A DNA stretch of 13,322 bases, taken from assembly GCA_027364815.1 (NCBI GenBank), contig DAHXOQ010000046.1:1-13322 (forward strand). Reading direction: 5' to 3'. The stretch is from Acidobacteriaceae bacterium (lineage in GTDB: Bacteria; Acidobacteriota; Terriglobia; Terriglobales; Acidobacteriaceae). Below the pieces are notes generated by a model that was not told the DNA's origin, ran no database searches, and saw nothing but the letters and a program-made list of their open reading frames with translations. Both the position numbers and the translations under genes were made by a program. Of this stretch, positions 1 through 7,388 are shown in pieces (positions within the stretch are counted from its first letter, which is position 1; the number at the start of each line of letters is the position of its first letter).

Positions 1-2
1 TG

Positions 3-491
3 GCCGCTTTTTACGGCATTCCATTTGTCCACACAGCGGTTGCTGCTGCCACAACCGATGCCGTGCGCACCGTCAATCGAATTGCCACTGAGCAGGAGCA
101 ACTCAAACTCCTCCGCGAAAAGGGAATTGACCTCGTCGTTCTCGCGCGTTACATGCAAATTCTTACCCCGGCCTTCGTCGCAGAATACCCATCAGCCATC
201 ATCAACGTCCACCACTCCTTTCTTCCCGCCTTCATCGGCGCACGCCCCTACCACGCCGCCCACGCACGCGGCGTCAAGCTCATCGGGGCAACAAGCCATT
301 ATGTGACTGAAGTTCTCGACGACGGCCCCATCATCGAGCAGGACGTCGCCCGCATCTCGCACCGCGATCAGGTAGACGACCTCGTCGCCCGTGGCCGCGA
401 TCTCGAGCGCGTCGTTCTCTCCCGCGCTGTCCGCTGGCACATCGAGAACCGCATCCTCTGTTATGGGAATAAAACCGTTGTCTTTGATTAG
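3..491 (+). CDS. purU: Formyltetrahydrofolate deformylase, 3' part (partial)
   Basis: PurU hydrolyses 10-formyltetrahydrofolate to formate and tetrahydrofolate, balancing the one-carbon pool and feeding formate to purine synthesis in the cytoplasm. The start lies before the window. The visible 162 codons cover most of the formyltransferase-fold catalytic domain; the N-terminal ACT domain and the start of the catalytic domain are missing. Visible hallmarks are the core INVHHSFLPAFIGARPY, which contains the Asn and His of the catalytic triad, then GATSHYVTEVLDDGPIIEQD with the catalytic Asp, and the C-terminal GRDLERVVLSRAV helix. The FIGARPYH stretch and the C-terminal end favour PurU over the related PurN glycinamide ribonucleotide transformylase. 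It ends with TAG and converges on cimA 138 bases away. Codons are rich in C at third positions, as in miaB at the other end. Confidence 0.95.
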   Translation, partial: AAFYGIPFVHTAVAAATTDAVRTVNRIATEQEQLKLLREKGIDLVVLARYMQILTPAFVAEYPSAIINVHHSFLPAFIGARPYHAAHARGVKLIGATSHYVTEVLDDGPIIEQDVARISHRDQVDDLVARGRDLERVVLSRAVRWHIENRILCYGNKTVVFD

Positions 492-629
492 TTGAATTTC
501 TCGAAGAATTCTCTTCAATGAAAGGCATCGGCGAGTCAATTCGATCACACACTGGCAACTGTCATGTGTGCATGGCCATCGGCTTCTTGCCCTTCAATTT
601 CCTCAGTACAATCTATATTTGACCGTCGA
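492..629. other. Convergent intergenic gap, purU/cimA
   Basis: This short non-coding gap lies between two converging genes. Only weak inverted repeats are visible: GAAGA/TCTTC around 503-516, and CACACA/TGTGTG at 546-551 and 565-570 with a 13-base loop. Neither has a T-run after it, so I do not call a terminator. Confidence 0.5.
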
Positions 630-2270
630 TTAACTTGCGTTCTTCAGCAGCCAGTAATTGAAACCATCCACGATGCCCATCAATGCAGCCTGGTTCAAAT
701 CGCTGCTGACGCCGGCCGTAACCCACGGCTCGTAGCCATCGGCGTGGAAGCTGACCGTAACGCGGACATGCGCCGCAGAATCATGCGCGCTCACATCCAG
801 TGCCGCAACGGTGAAAGTCCCGAGGCGCATTTCAGCCAGCACCGGATAGGCGCGTTCAAGCTCTTTGCGCATCGCCTTGGTCAGTGCGTCAACAGGGCCA
901 TCCCCCTCGGCTCTGCTGGTGGCGAGTTCGTTTTCGCCGATGGAGAGCGTAATGAAAGATTGCACAAAGCGGTTGCCGAGTTCGTCGGACTCGTCAAAGA
1001 TGCGCCAACTGCGAATCTTGAACCAGTTGGGAAGAATGCCGCGCACCTTCATCGCCGCGAGGCGGAAGCTGGTTTCGCTCGAAGTGAAGCCGCCGCCTTC
1101 AATCATGGCCAGGTTGGCTTCCAGAAAACTCTGCGCTTCAGCCGAGGTAAGCGGCACACCAAGCTGCTCGGCGAGGAGCATGACGTTGGCGCGGCCGGAT
1201 TGCGCATTGACGCCGATGATGGGGTTGGCGCCGACTTCTGCCGGGTTGCACCAGAGATAGGCGCCGGGATTTTTGCGCTCGCTGCTGCCATGCATTCCTG
1301 CCCAGGTTCCGAATGCGCCAGGCCCGACAATCGATGCTCCGTGGGGAATTTCCAAACTAAAAGCAGCGTAGCCGGTGTGCGCCAGACTGGTGAGTCCGGT
1401 GAGTGCGGCGGAGGGGACGAATTCGGCTTCATTGCGGAGCTGCATTCCGCCGATGACGGTGGTGAGGTTGACGTTGCCGCAACGTTCGCCGGTGCCGAGA
1501 AGTGTGCCCTGGACTTGATAGGCTCCGGCTAGGATGGCGGCGCGGGTGTTGGCAACGCCGAGTCCGCGGTCGGTGTGACCGTGGAAGCCGAAGCGGAAGT
1601 TTGGATGGCGCGCGGTGAGTTCCGTGAAGATTGAGGTGACTTCTTCCGGGCCAGCGCCGCCTGTTGTGTCACAAACAATCACGCGTGCAACTTTTTGCTC
1701 GACGCATTGCGCGGTGAGAGTGAAGAGATATTCGCGCGCGCGTTTAGCTTCATCAGGCGTGTAGGGAATTCCGAACTCGCGACGCCCGGCAAAGGCGTCC
1801 ATGGCGTGTTCGAGATCGACAAAAACCTCAAGGCCGTTCTCCTGAAGATAAGCAATGGTTTCGGAGGCCATGAGCAGATTTTCTTCCGGCGTCGTCTCGA
1901 GGGAGCGCTCAATATCGAGCAGCCGCGATTTGACGACAATGACGGCGGTGCGGACGCGCTCTTTGTGCTCAAGAATGATGCGCACATCAGGCCAATCTTC
2001 AACGCGGATGCCACGGCCACGGGTGCGGCCGAAGAAGGCGAGGTTGGTTTGCCCGGTGTCGACGGTGCGGAGTGCGCGGGCGAGTTCCAGAGCAAAGGTG
2101 TTGGCTCCGGCGAAACCGATCTCGGCATAGTGAACGCCGAATGCGCCCATGCGCTCAAGAAGGCCGACAGCGTTGGGAATGGAAATTTCGAGATTGGGCT
2201 GCTGCAGCCCGTCGCGCAGACTGGTGTCGAAGATTTCAACCTTGCGGGGAGATGAGGAGAATGCCGTCAA
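630..2270 (-). CDS. cimA: (R)-citramalate synthase (LeuA/CimA family)
   Basis: CimA condenses pyruvate and acetyl-CoA to (R)-citramalate, the first step of the threonine-independent route to 2-oxobutyrate and isoleucine. The 546-residue protein has an N-terminal HMGL-like TIM barrel (about 10-275) and a C-terminal LeuA-type regulatory/dimer domain (about 400-540). Visible motifs are DTSLRDG (residues 15-21, with catalytic Arg19 and metal ligand Asp20), FHGHTDRGLGVAN (His230 and His232 as metal ligands) and GTGERCGNVNL (Glu262, Asn266). The C-terminal end (WVTAGVSSDLNQAALMGIVD) matches the CimA rather than the LeuA style. The usual HxHND has Thr in place of Asn. The start is a TTG, supported by AGGAG seven bases upstream and the absence of any in-frame ATG nearby. 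It lies 88 bases downstream of the ABC exporter gene and may be co-transcribed. A homocitrate or isopropylmalate synthase is less likely. Confidence 0.88.
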   Translation of the reverse strand: MTAFSSSPRKVEIFDTSLRDGLQQPNLEISIPNAVGLLERMGAFGVHYAEIGFAGANTFALELARALRTVDTGQTNLAFFGRTRGRGIRVEDWPDVRIILEHKERVRTAVIVVKSRLLDIERSLETTPEENLLMASETIAYLQENGLEVFVDLEHAMDAFAGRREFGIPYTPDEAKRAREYLFTLTAQCVEQKVARVIVCDTTGGAGPEEVTSIFTELTARHPNFRFGFHGHTDRGLGVANTRAAILAGAYQVQGTLLGTGERCGNVNLTTVIGGMQLRNEAEFVPSAALTGLTSLAHTGYAAFSLEIPHGASIVGPGAFGTWAGMHGSSERKNPGAYLWCNPAEVGANPIIGVNAQSGRANVMLLAEQLGVPLTSAEAQSFLEANLAMIEGGGFTSSETSFRLAAMKVRGILPNWFKIRSWRIFDESDELGNRFVQSFITLSIGENELATSRAEGDGPVDALTKAMRKELERAYPVLAEMRLGTFTVAALDVSAHDSAAHVRVTVSFHADGYEPWVTAGVSSDLNQAALMGIVDGFNYWLLKNAS

Positions 2271-2326
2271 TGAATTGCTCCTGATGGAAATATTGCGATG
2301 AGTAATGTTGGGTGAGTGATGAATCC

Positions 2327-2332
2327 ATCATA
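2327..2332 (-). promoter_or_regulatory. Possible -10 element upstream of cimA
   Basis: On the minus strand the hexamer reads TATGAT, five of six bases of the consensus. It lies about 57 bases upstream of the cimA TTG start, inside the 88-base gap after the ABC gene. No good -35 is visible at normal spacing (best TTCGCC), so this is a weak hint that cimA has its own promoter. Confidence 0.3.
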
Positions 2333-2358
2333 ACTTGCTTTGAATTAATGGCGAAATT

Positions 2359-4290
2359 TTAAGCAGCAACTTCCTGATCTTTGTATTGCAACTGGTAGAG
2401 CTTCCAGTAGAGGCCGCGCTGGGCGAGGAGTTGCTGGTGGGTGCCTTGCTCGCGGAGCTGGCCCTTGTGCATGACGAGGATGGTGTCGGCGCGTTGCACG
2501 GTGGAGAGGCGATGGGCAATCAGAACGCTTGTACGTCCCTGAACCATGCGCTCCAGAGCGGAACGGATGCGGAGTTCGGTCTCTGTATCGACGCTCGAAG
2601 TGGCTTCATCAAGGATCAAAATGCGCGGATTGTAGGCGAGGGCGCGGGCGAAGTTGATGAGCTGCTTTTGTCCGGTGGAGAGTGAAGAGCCGCGTTCGCG
2701 GACAGGCTCGTCAAAACGCTGCTGGAGGCTGTTAATGAACTCGATGACGTTGACGTTTTCGGCGGCTTGGCGCAGGTGCTCGTCTGAGATGGATTCATTG
2801 CCGAGGCGGATGTTTTCACCGATCGTTCCGGTGAAGAGGAATGGATCCTGCAGGACAACGGCGAAGTGGCGGCGGAGCTGGTTGAGATCATGCTCGCGCA
2901 GGTCGATGCCGTCGATCAAAATCGATCCACGGGTGACGTCGTAGAAGCGCATCATCAAACTGGTCAGCGTGGTCTTGCCCGCGCCCGTGGGGCCGACGAT
3001 GGCGATGGTTTCACCGGGCTCGATGGTGAAGGAGACGTCTTTGAGAATCCATTCAATGCCATCAAGAGCAGCGGAGTTAGCGATGCTAGCGGAATTAGCT
3101 GTGTTAGCAAGTGCGGCGATGGCGAGCTGTTGCTCTTCGGTGAGTTTCTGGTAGGTGAACCAGACATTTTTAAATTCGATGCGGTTGCTGCCGTCGCCGG
3201 GTTGCGGATTCTCCGGCGAAACAATTTGGGGTGCGGTGTCGAGCAATTTAAAGATGCGCTCGCAGGCGGTCATGGCCGATTGCAGGATGTTGTATTTGTC
3301 GCTGAGATCCTGAATGGGGCGCCAGAAACGCATGGAGTATTGAATAAACATGGCGAGGATGCCGACAGTGACGGAGCCGGAGAGAACGCCGAAGCCTCCG
3401 CGCCAGATGACAATGGCGATGGCTAGCATGGAGAGAAAATCAACTGCGGGGTAATAAAGCGCATAAGCGAAAATTGTGTCTTTGAAGGCGATCATGTGAT
3501 CGCGATTGACTTTTTCAAAGTCGACCTGGGCGCGGCGCTCACGGTTGAAGAGTTGAACCACGCTCATGCCCGTGATGTACTCCTGTGTGAAGGTGTTGAT
3601 GCGCGCAATGGCGGTACGAACGCGGCGATAGCTCTCGCGCACGCTGTCGCGGAAGAGGCGCGTGACTACGAGAATGAGGGGGACGACGGAGAAACTCAGA
3701 AGCGCAAGCCACCAGCTGATGCGGAGCATGATGACGGCCATAATCAGCAAGGTAAAGAAATCGTCGACGATGGCAAGGACGCCGGCTGTGAACATTTCAT
3801 TGATGGCATCGACATCGGAGGTGATGCGCGTGACGAGGCGGCCGACGGCGTTGGTGTCGTAAAAACCGATGTGCATGCGCTGCATATGGCGGAAAATTTC
3901 TTTTCTCAGATCGAACATCAGCTTTTGTCCGGTCCATTGCATCAGGTAAGTCTGCACAAACTCGAAAAAATAAACCAGCATCAGCGCGCCGAGGTAAAGC
4001 GCTGCGAGTTGCGTGATCCCCACGAATGGATTGGGATTGAGCTTTGAGGCGAGCCAATGCGTGATGGGCTGGGTGAGGCTTTTGTTCGTCCCCGGTGCTA
4101 TGTAAGTGTCGAGCGCGACCATGGTGAAAAAAGGGCCAAGCGCTGCGAAAGATGATGCACAGATGACGGCGAGAGTGGAGACGGTGGCTTGTATCCAATA
4201 TGGGCGCAGATAATGGCCCAGCCTGCGGATCAACCGCGAGTCGTAAACTTTGCCGGAGAGTTCGTCGTCAGATTTATTTTCGTTGGCCAT
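2359..4290 (-). CDS. ABC exporter half-transporter (permease fused to ATPase, MdlB-like)
   Basis: This is a type IV ABC exporter half-subunit of 643 residues. An N-terminal six-helix membrane domain (about 20-330) is fused to a nucleotide-binding domain (about 365-640). The ATPase motifs are complete: Walker A GPTGAGKTT (433-441), Q-loop Gln481 (VLQDPFLF), signature LSTGQ (537-541, Thr replacing the usual first Gly), Walker B ILILDEATSSVD (catalytic Glu562) and switch His593. It should work in the inner membrane as a homodimer or with a partner; lipid or drug export is typical of the family, but the substrate cannot be read from sequence. An insert of about 30 residues sits between the first strand of the ATPase domain (VWFTY) and Walker A, and holds an Ala-Asn-x repeat at 395-407. 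The ATG start lacks a Shine-Dalgarno. It lies 40 bases after the phosphoesterase gene on the same strand. Confidence 0.9.
   Translation of the reverse strand: MANENKSDDELSGKVYDSRLIRRLGHYLRPYWIQATVSTLAVICASSFAALGPFFTMVALDTYIAPGTNKSLTQPITHWLASKLNPNPFVGITQLAALYLGALMLVYFFEFVQTYLMQWTGQKLMFDLRKEIFRHMQRMHIGFYDTNAVGRLVTRITSDVDAINEMFTAGVLAIVDDFFTLLIMAVIMLRISWWLALLSFSVVPLILVVTRLFRDSVRESYRRVRTAIARINTFTQEYITGMSVVQLFNRERRAQVDFEKVNRDHMIAFKDTIFAYALYYPAVDFLSMLAIAIVIWRGGFGVLSGSVTVGILAMFIQYSMRFWRPIQDLSDKYNILQSAMTACERIFKLLDTAPQIVSPENPQPGDGSNRIEFKNVWFTYQKLTEEQQLAIAALANTANSASIANSAALDGIEWILKDVSFTIEPGETIAIVGPTGAGKTTLTSLMMRFYDVTRGSILIDGIDLREHDLNQLRRHFAVVLQDPFLFTGTIGENIRLGNESISDEHLRQAAENVNVIEFINSLQQRFDEPVRERGSSLSTGQKQLINFARALAYNPRILILDEATSSVDTETELRIRSALERMVQGRTSVLIAHRLSTVQRADTILVMHKGQLREQGTHQQLLAQRGLYWKLYQLQYKDQEVAA
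3070..3108 (-). repeat. Degenerate 9-base in-frame tandem repeat in the ABC gene
   Basis: On the coding strand a GCT alanine codon recurs exactly every nine bases five times (residues 395, 398, 401, 404 and 407). It is mostly followed by AAC or AAT and then ACA or TCC. The encoded tripeptide pattern is Ala-Asn-Thr/Ser, with one Ala-Ser-Ile unit. The array lies in the linker before Walker A and keeps the frame open. It looks like replication-slippage expansion of a surface loop. Confidence 0.75.
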
Positions 4291-4314
4291 TGAGAATTTG
4301 GGGAATACAAAACC

Positions 4315-4344
4315 ATTGTACGATTTTCAGTTAGCTCAGGTGAA
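4315..4344 (-). promoter_or_regulatory. Possible promoter for the ABC exporter gene
   Basis: On the minus strand a TTCACC-like -35 (4339-4344) and a TACAAT -10 (4315-4320) are 18 bases apart. The -10 ends 24 bases before the ATG at 4290, giving a short leader. The -35 lies inside the end of the upstream phosphoesterase gene, so the exporter could be transcribed both by read-through and from here. The -10 matches five of six bases and the -35 four of six. Confidence 0.4.
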
Positions 4345-5479
4345 TCATCAGAATCTCTGAACGGGTGCCGATGCGCATCGGTGGCCCCCAACTGCCAACG
4401 CCAAGCGAGGTTAGCGTTTGCAGCGAGCCGAATCTACTGTGACCCTTGGTGAAGCTCCCGAAGATGCGGCGTGTGAACCAGGTGAAGGGGAAAATTTGAC
4501 CGCCGTGGGTGTGCCCGCTAACCATGAGTGAAAAACCTGCGCGCTCAACGATGGCGAGTTGATTGGGCACGTGATTGAGAAGAATGCTTGGCAAGTTGGG
4601 ATCAAGTTGGATGCCGTCGAGTGTGGCGCGGAGACGAGTGGGGTGGGTGGAATCGTGAAAGCCGATACCGGCAATTTGCAAACCATCCAGGTTGACCAGG
4701 GCTGAGCTGATGAACTCGGAGTCGGTTGTGCGTTGCAGGTAAGGCACATTGTTGGGATCGAGGATGCGGATTCCGGCGGCGTGCAGCGCGGAAAGAAAAG
4801 GCGTGCGGTCGCCAAACTCCTCGTGATTTCCCGTGGCAAAGCAGATGCCGAATGGTGGATGAAGCTGCTTCCATGGCTCCATTGCGCGCATCGGGTCAAT
4901 GCCGTTGCCATCAAAAAGATCGCCGGCGATGAGGATGAGATCAGGATGAAGGCGGGTGAGCATTTTCACAACGCGGCGGCTGAAGTTGACTCCGTTGAGC
5001 GCGCCAAGATGCGCGTCGGTAACGAGTGCGATGCGGCGCCCATGCCAGCTTGCAGGACGATTGGGCAGCTTGATGGTATGGCGCCGAATTCGAATCACGC
5101 GTGCGTTGATGATGCCTGAAATCGTGATGAGAAACGCAAAGGCAAGCAGCGTCTTCGCCATGAGGGAATCGTATTGAGTGAGGTGCGCCAATAAAAACGC
5201 ATAATGCAGAATCCACGCAACGACTGCAGCCCAGAAAATAAAGTTGAGCAATCCGAGCCACAAGGTCGCGAAAAGGTAGAGTATGCGAATGAGCGTCGAA
5301 TGATAACGAAAGCTCAGTGCTGCGACTGAGAAGAATGAGAAGGCAAGGATGACAAGCGTAAGTTTAACGCCCAACGATGTGGGCGCTACGAGTCGATCCC
5401 AGGTATGCCAAAGGAACCAGTGTGCCAACAGCAGCGCGGATTGAACGATGGGAGCGCCGAAGAGAAATTTAGTGCGCAA
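4331..5479 (-). CDS. Membrane-anchored calcineurin-like metallophosphoesterase (YkuE/YaeI-like)
   Basis: This is a 382-residue binuclear-metal phosphoesterase with an N-terminal membrane region. Hydrophobic segments lie at about 10-25, 38-57, 66-98 (probably two helices) and 108-127, followed by a basic stretch RVIRIRRH. The catalytic domain starts near 149 and has the full motif set in order: DAH (Asp155, His157), GDLFD (Asp187, Asp190), GNHE (Asn218, His219), His303 in LLNHVPNQL, and GHTHGGQ (His323, His325). Related proteins hydrolyse phosphodiesters such as the UDP-2,3-diacylglucosamine-type bond or phospholipid-linked substrates; the substrate here is unknown. The TTG start is the first possible start after an in-frame TGA and has AGAGG nine bases upstream. 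It diverges from hemW and precedes the ABC exporter gene by 40 bases, so the two may share a message. Confidence 0.85.
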   Translation of the reverse strand: MRTKFLFGAPIVQSALLLAHWFLWHTWDRLVAPTSLGVKLTLVILAFSFFSVAALSFRYHSTLIRILYLFATLWLGLLNFIFWAAVVAWILHYAFLLAHLTQYDSLMAKTLLAFAFLITISGIINARVIRIRRHTIKLPNRPASWHGRRIALVTDAHLGALNGVNFSRRVVKMLTRLHPDLILIAGDLFDGNGIDPMRAMEPWKQLHPPFGICFATGNHEEFGDRTPFLSALHAAGIRILDPNNVPYLQRTTDSEFISSALVNLDGLQIAGIGFHDSTHPTRLRATLDGIQLDPNLPSILLNHVPNQLAIVERAGFSLMVSGHTHGGQIFPFTWFTRRIFGSFTKGHSRFGSLQTLTSLGVGSWGPPMRIGTRSEILMIHLS

Positions 5480-5514
5480 TCTTGTTTGCCTCTGGATTTC
5501 ATTTTCTCAGAGTA

Positions 5515-5543
5515 GGGGCAGGGAAGTCTGTGACTTATGCCCC
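5515..5543. promoter_or_regulatory. Nested inverted repeat in the hemW/phosphoesterase divergent region
   Basis: The outer arms GGGGCA (5515-5520) and TGCCCC (5538-5543) enclose inner arms AAGTC (5524-5528) and GACTT (5532-5536) with a TGT centre. The structure lies between the TTG start of the phosphoesterase gene and the hemW ATG, ending 19 bases before the latter. It could be a protein-binding operator for both genes or a leader-RNA hairpin for hemW. No terminator T-run follows. Confidence 0.45.
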
Positions 5544-5562
5544 GGGTTTGCATGAAAGAATA

Positions 5563-6777
5563 ATGGAAGTGAAGAAAATCGTGAAAAATTCGCTGGGAAT
5601 TTACATATCCGTACCATTTTGCCGGTCCAAATGCACGTATTGCAATTTTGCCTCAGGGGTTTATCCGGCAAGCGAGCATGCGCATTATGTGGAGCGTGTG
5701 ATTGGAGATTTGCGCGGCGCGGGTGAATTTGCGGCAGTGCGTGGACTGAATTTACCGCGCGACGTGGATTCAATTTATCTCGGCGGCGGAACACCGACAT
5801 TGCTTGCGGCTGAGCTCATCGATGAGCTGTTTCATTCGATTCGTTCTGAATTCAACGTAACCGCAGATGCGGAGATAACCGTTGAATGCGCGCCGGGGCA
5901 GTTGAGCGACGAGACGCTTGGTGCGATGGTCGCAGCAGGCGTGAATCGCGTCAGCTTCGGAGTGCAATCGTTCATAGATCAGGAAGCCGCGCTGAGTGGA
6001 CGGTTGCATACGCGCGCGAAAGTTTTTGAGGAAATTGAGAGGCTTCGCAACTCCGGAATTCAAAATCTGAATGTGGATTTGATTGCAGGGCTTGCGGCGC
6101 AAACATGCGCTTCGTGGGATGAGTCGCTTGCGGCGCTGATTGAGACTCAAGTGAATCACGCCAGCATTTACATGCTTGAGGTTGATGAGGACTCACGGCT
6201 GGGCCGTGAATTATTGAGCGGCGGCGTGCGTTACAGGACAGAGTTGGTGCCGAAGGAAGAGACGATTGCCAAAATGTATGAGAGCGCAATTGAAACGCTC
6301 AACAGCGCGGGGTTGCGGCAGTACGAGATTTCAAACTTCGCGCGCCCGGGTGCGGAGTCGCGACACAATTTACGTTACTGGCATCGTGAGCCTTATCTCG
6401 GAGTTGGCGTGGATGCCTCCTCATTTCTTTACGCGATGGAGCCTGCGAGTGATTCAAAAAAAGCATTGCGATGGACGCAGACAGGTGAACTGGCAGAGTA
6501 CCTGAAACATGCGGTCATCAGCGAAGAGACGGCAATCTCTGCGCGCCAGGAGTTTGAAGAAGAGATGTTTTTGGGATTGCGATTGAATGACGGCGTGAAG
6601 ATGAATTTATTGCAGGAAATATATCCTGCAGATCTGGTTAGAGCTGCCGAGTTAGTGGTCCAGCGCATGGTTCAAAAAGGTTGGTTGCAAGTGGAAGCTG
6701 AGCAAATACAACTCACCTGCGAAGGAAGACTATTTTCGAATGATGTCTTCGCAGAGTTTATAGAGATCGATGCATGA
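5563..6777 (+). CDS. hemW: Radical SAM heme chaperone HemW (HemN-like protein)
   Basis: HemW is a cytoplasmic radical SAM family protein that binds heme and is thought to deliver it to respiratory enzymes. It has often been mis-named oxygen-independent coproporphyrinogen III oxidase. The 404-residue product has the [4Fe-4S] motif CRSKCTYC (Cys20, Cys24, Cys27) followed by Asn-Phe rather than the further Cys of true HemN. It also has the SAM-binding GGGTPT, FGVQSF, the HemW-typical YEISNFARPG with SRHNLRYW, and a C-terminal HemN_C domain (FLGLRLNDG). I chose the ATG at 5563 because it places the IYISVPFC strand 12 residues in, as is usual. An in-frame TTG at 5482 would add 27 residues without family resemblance. 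It diverges from the phosphoesterase gene and converges on the thioesterase gene. Confidence 0.92.
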   Translation: MEVKKIVKNSLGIYISVPFCRSKCTYCNFASGVYPASEHAHYVERVIGDLRGAGEFAAVRGLNLPRDVDSIYLGGGTPTLLAAELIDELFHSIRSEFNVTADAEITVECAPGQLSDETLGAMVAAGVNRVSFGVQSFIDQEAALSGRLHTRAKVFEEIERLRNSGIQNLNVDLIAGLAAQTCASWDESLAALIETQVNHASIYMLEVDEDSRLGRELLSGGVRYRTELVPKEETIAKMYESAIETLNSAGLRQYEISNFARPGAESRHNLRYWHREPYLGVGVDASSFLYAMEPASDSKKALRWTQTGELAEYLKHAVISEETAISARQEFEEEMFLGLRLNDGVKMNLLQEIYPADLVRAAELVVQRMVQKGWLQVEAEQIQLTCEGRLFSNDVFAEFIEIDA

Positions 6778-6810
6778 TTATTGAAGCAACTCATAACTGT
6801 GCTGCAAGCG

Positions 6811-6826
6811 TGCTGAAAAATCAGCA
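6811..6826. terminator. Small hairpin between convergent hemW and thioesterase genes
   Basis: TGCTGA and TCAGCA form a perfect six-pair stem with an AAAA loop, in the 67-base gap between two converging genes. On the minus strand the loop reads TTTT. There is no clear T-run after either arm, so this is a weak bidirectional terminator candidate. Confidence 0.35.
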
Positions 6827-6844
6827 TAGAATGCCAGCGTTCAA

Positions 6845-7276
6845 CTAGAGTGGTTTCACTTCAATAAAAAGTCCCTTGGCGGTGGCGAGGGTTTCTCCAT
6901 CTGTACTCAGAATATGTGCCTGAACATACTGCTTCTTGCCTTCGTAGTGCGTGCGCCGCGCTTCTATGCGAAGGGGTTTCATGGTTGGAACAGGGCGTAG
7001 ATAATTAATTTCCATATGCCGCGTCATCGCGAGCAAGCCGTGAGTGCGCAGTGACTTGCTCATGGCTTCATCGAGCAACGTCGCGATAATGCCTCCGTGC
7101 AGGTGCCCCGGCGGGCCTTCAAAAGAATCAGGTAAAGTTGGCATCGAGACGACTGTGCCGTCCGTAGAAAGATAAAACTCCAGATGCAGTCCATGAGGGT
7201 TGGCAGGGCCGCAGCCAAAGCAGCGGTTCTCTGCGGTGCGGGGTAATGGAGTCAGATTGGCGTCAGATGAGTTCAT
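6845..7276 (-). CDS. PaaI-family hotdog thioesterase
   Basis: This 143-residue single-domain hotdog protein probably hydrolyses acyl-CoA thioesters in the cytoplasm. The N-terminal CFGCGPANPHGLHL (Cys19, Cys22) is typical of a PaaI-like subgroup with a small cysteine motif. The catalytic helix reads HLHGGIIATLLDEAM, with the HGG loop at 60-62 and Asp69/Glu70 on the central helix. The C-terminal strands (RIEARRTHYEGKKQYVQAHI) complete the fold, and the length is normal for the family. The start is an ATG without a convincing Shine-Dalgarno, with a good promoter candidate 40 bases upstream. The gene follows the dehydratase on the same strand after 112 bases. The acyl substrate cannot be inferred. 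Confidence 0.85.
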   Translation of the reverse strand: MNSSDANLTPLPRTAENRCFGCGPANPHGLHLEFYLSTDGTVVSMPTLPDSFEGPPGHLHGGIIATLLDEAMSKSLRTHGLLAMTRHMEINYLRPVPTMKPLRIEARRTHYEGKKQYVQAHILSTDGETLATAKGLFIEVKPL

Positions 7277-7316
7277 GTTGGGTATGAGTTCCGGTAAGAA
7301 ATTGAAGTGCGTGAGG

Positions 7317-7346
7317 ATAATAGAACAGACGGTTCACAGTTGTCAG
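7317..7346 (-). promoter_or_regulatory. Promoter candidate for the thioesterase gene
   Basis: On the minus strand CTGACA (7341-7346) and TATTAT (7317-7322) are separated by 18 bases, each matching five of six bases of the sigma-70 consensus. The predicted transcript would start near 7310 and leave a leader of about 34 bases before the ATG at 7276. This suggests the thioesterase gene is transcribed independently of the dehydratase. Confidence 0.5.
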
Positions 7347-7370
7347 TTCAGGTTCAATCTCAATCTGAAC
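7346..7370. terminator. Hairpin after the dehydratase gene
   Basis: GTTCAGGTT (7346-7354) pairs with AATCTGAAC (7362-7370) over nine pairs including one G-T wobble, with a seven-base loop. It lies 18 bases beyond the dehydratase stop codon on the minus strand and touches the -35 of the thioesterase promoter candidate. No T-run follows, so termination strength is uncertain. Confidence 0.4.
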
Positions 7371-7388
7371 ACGCTGCTTCTATGCGCT

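Noticed and set aside
564..1532. A 322-codon plus-strand open frame opposite cimA
   Set aside because: It lies wholly antisense to a well-supported enzyme gene, has no recognisable motif and shows the composition of a shadow frame.
2866..3426. A 186-codon plus-strand open frame opposite the ABC gene
   Set aside because: Antisense to the conserved ATPase motifs; no family resemblance and no ribosome binding site.
3496..4047. A 183-codon acidic plus-strand open frame opposite the ABC membrane domain
   Set aside because: Its Asp/Glu/Ala/His-rich content is the expected mirror of hydrophobic membrane-helix codons on the other strand.
5482..5562. A 27-residue N-terminal extension of HemW from a TTG
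   Set aside because: HemW proteins normally begin just before the first strand; the extension shows no resemblance and would read through the nested inverted repeat.
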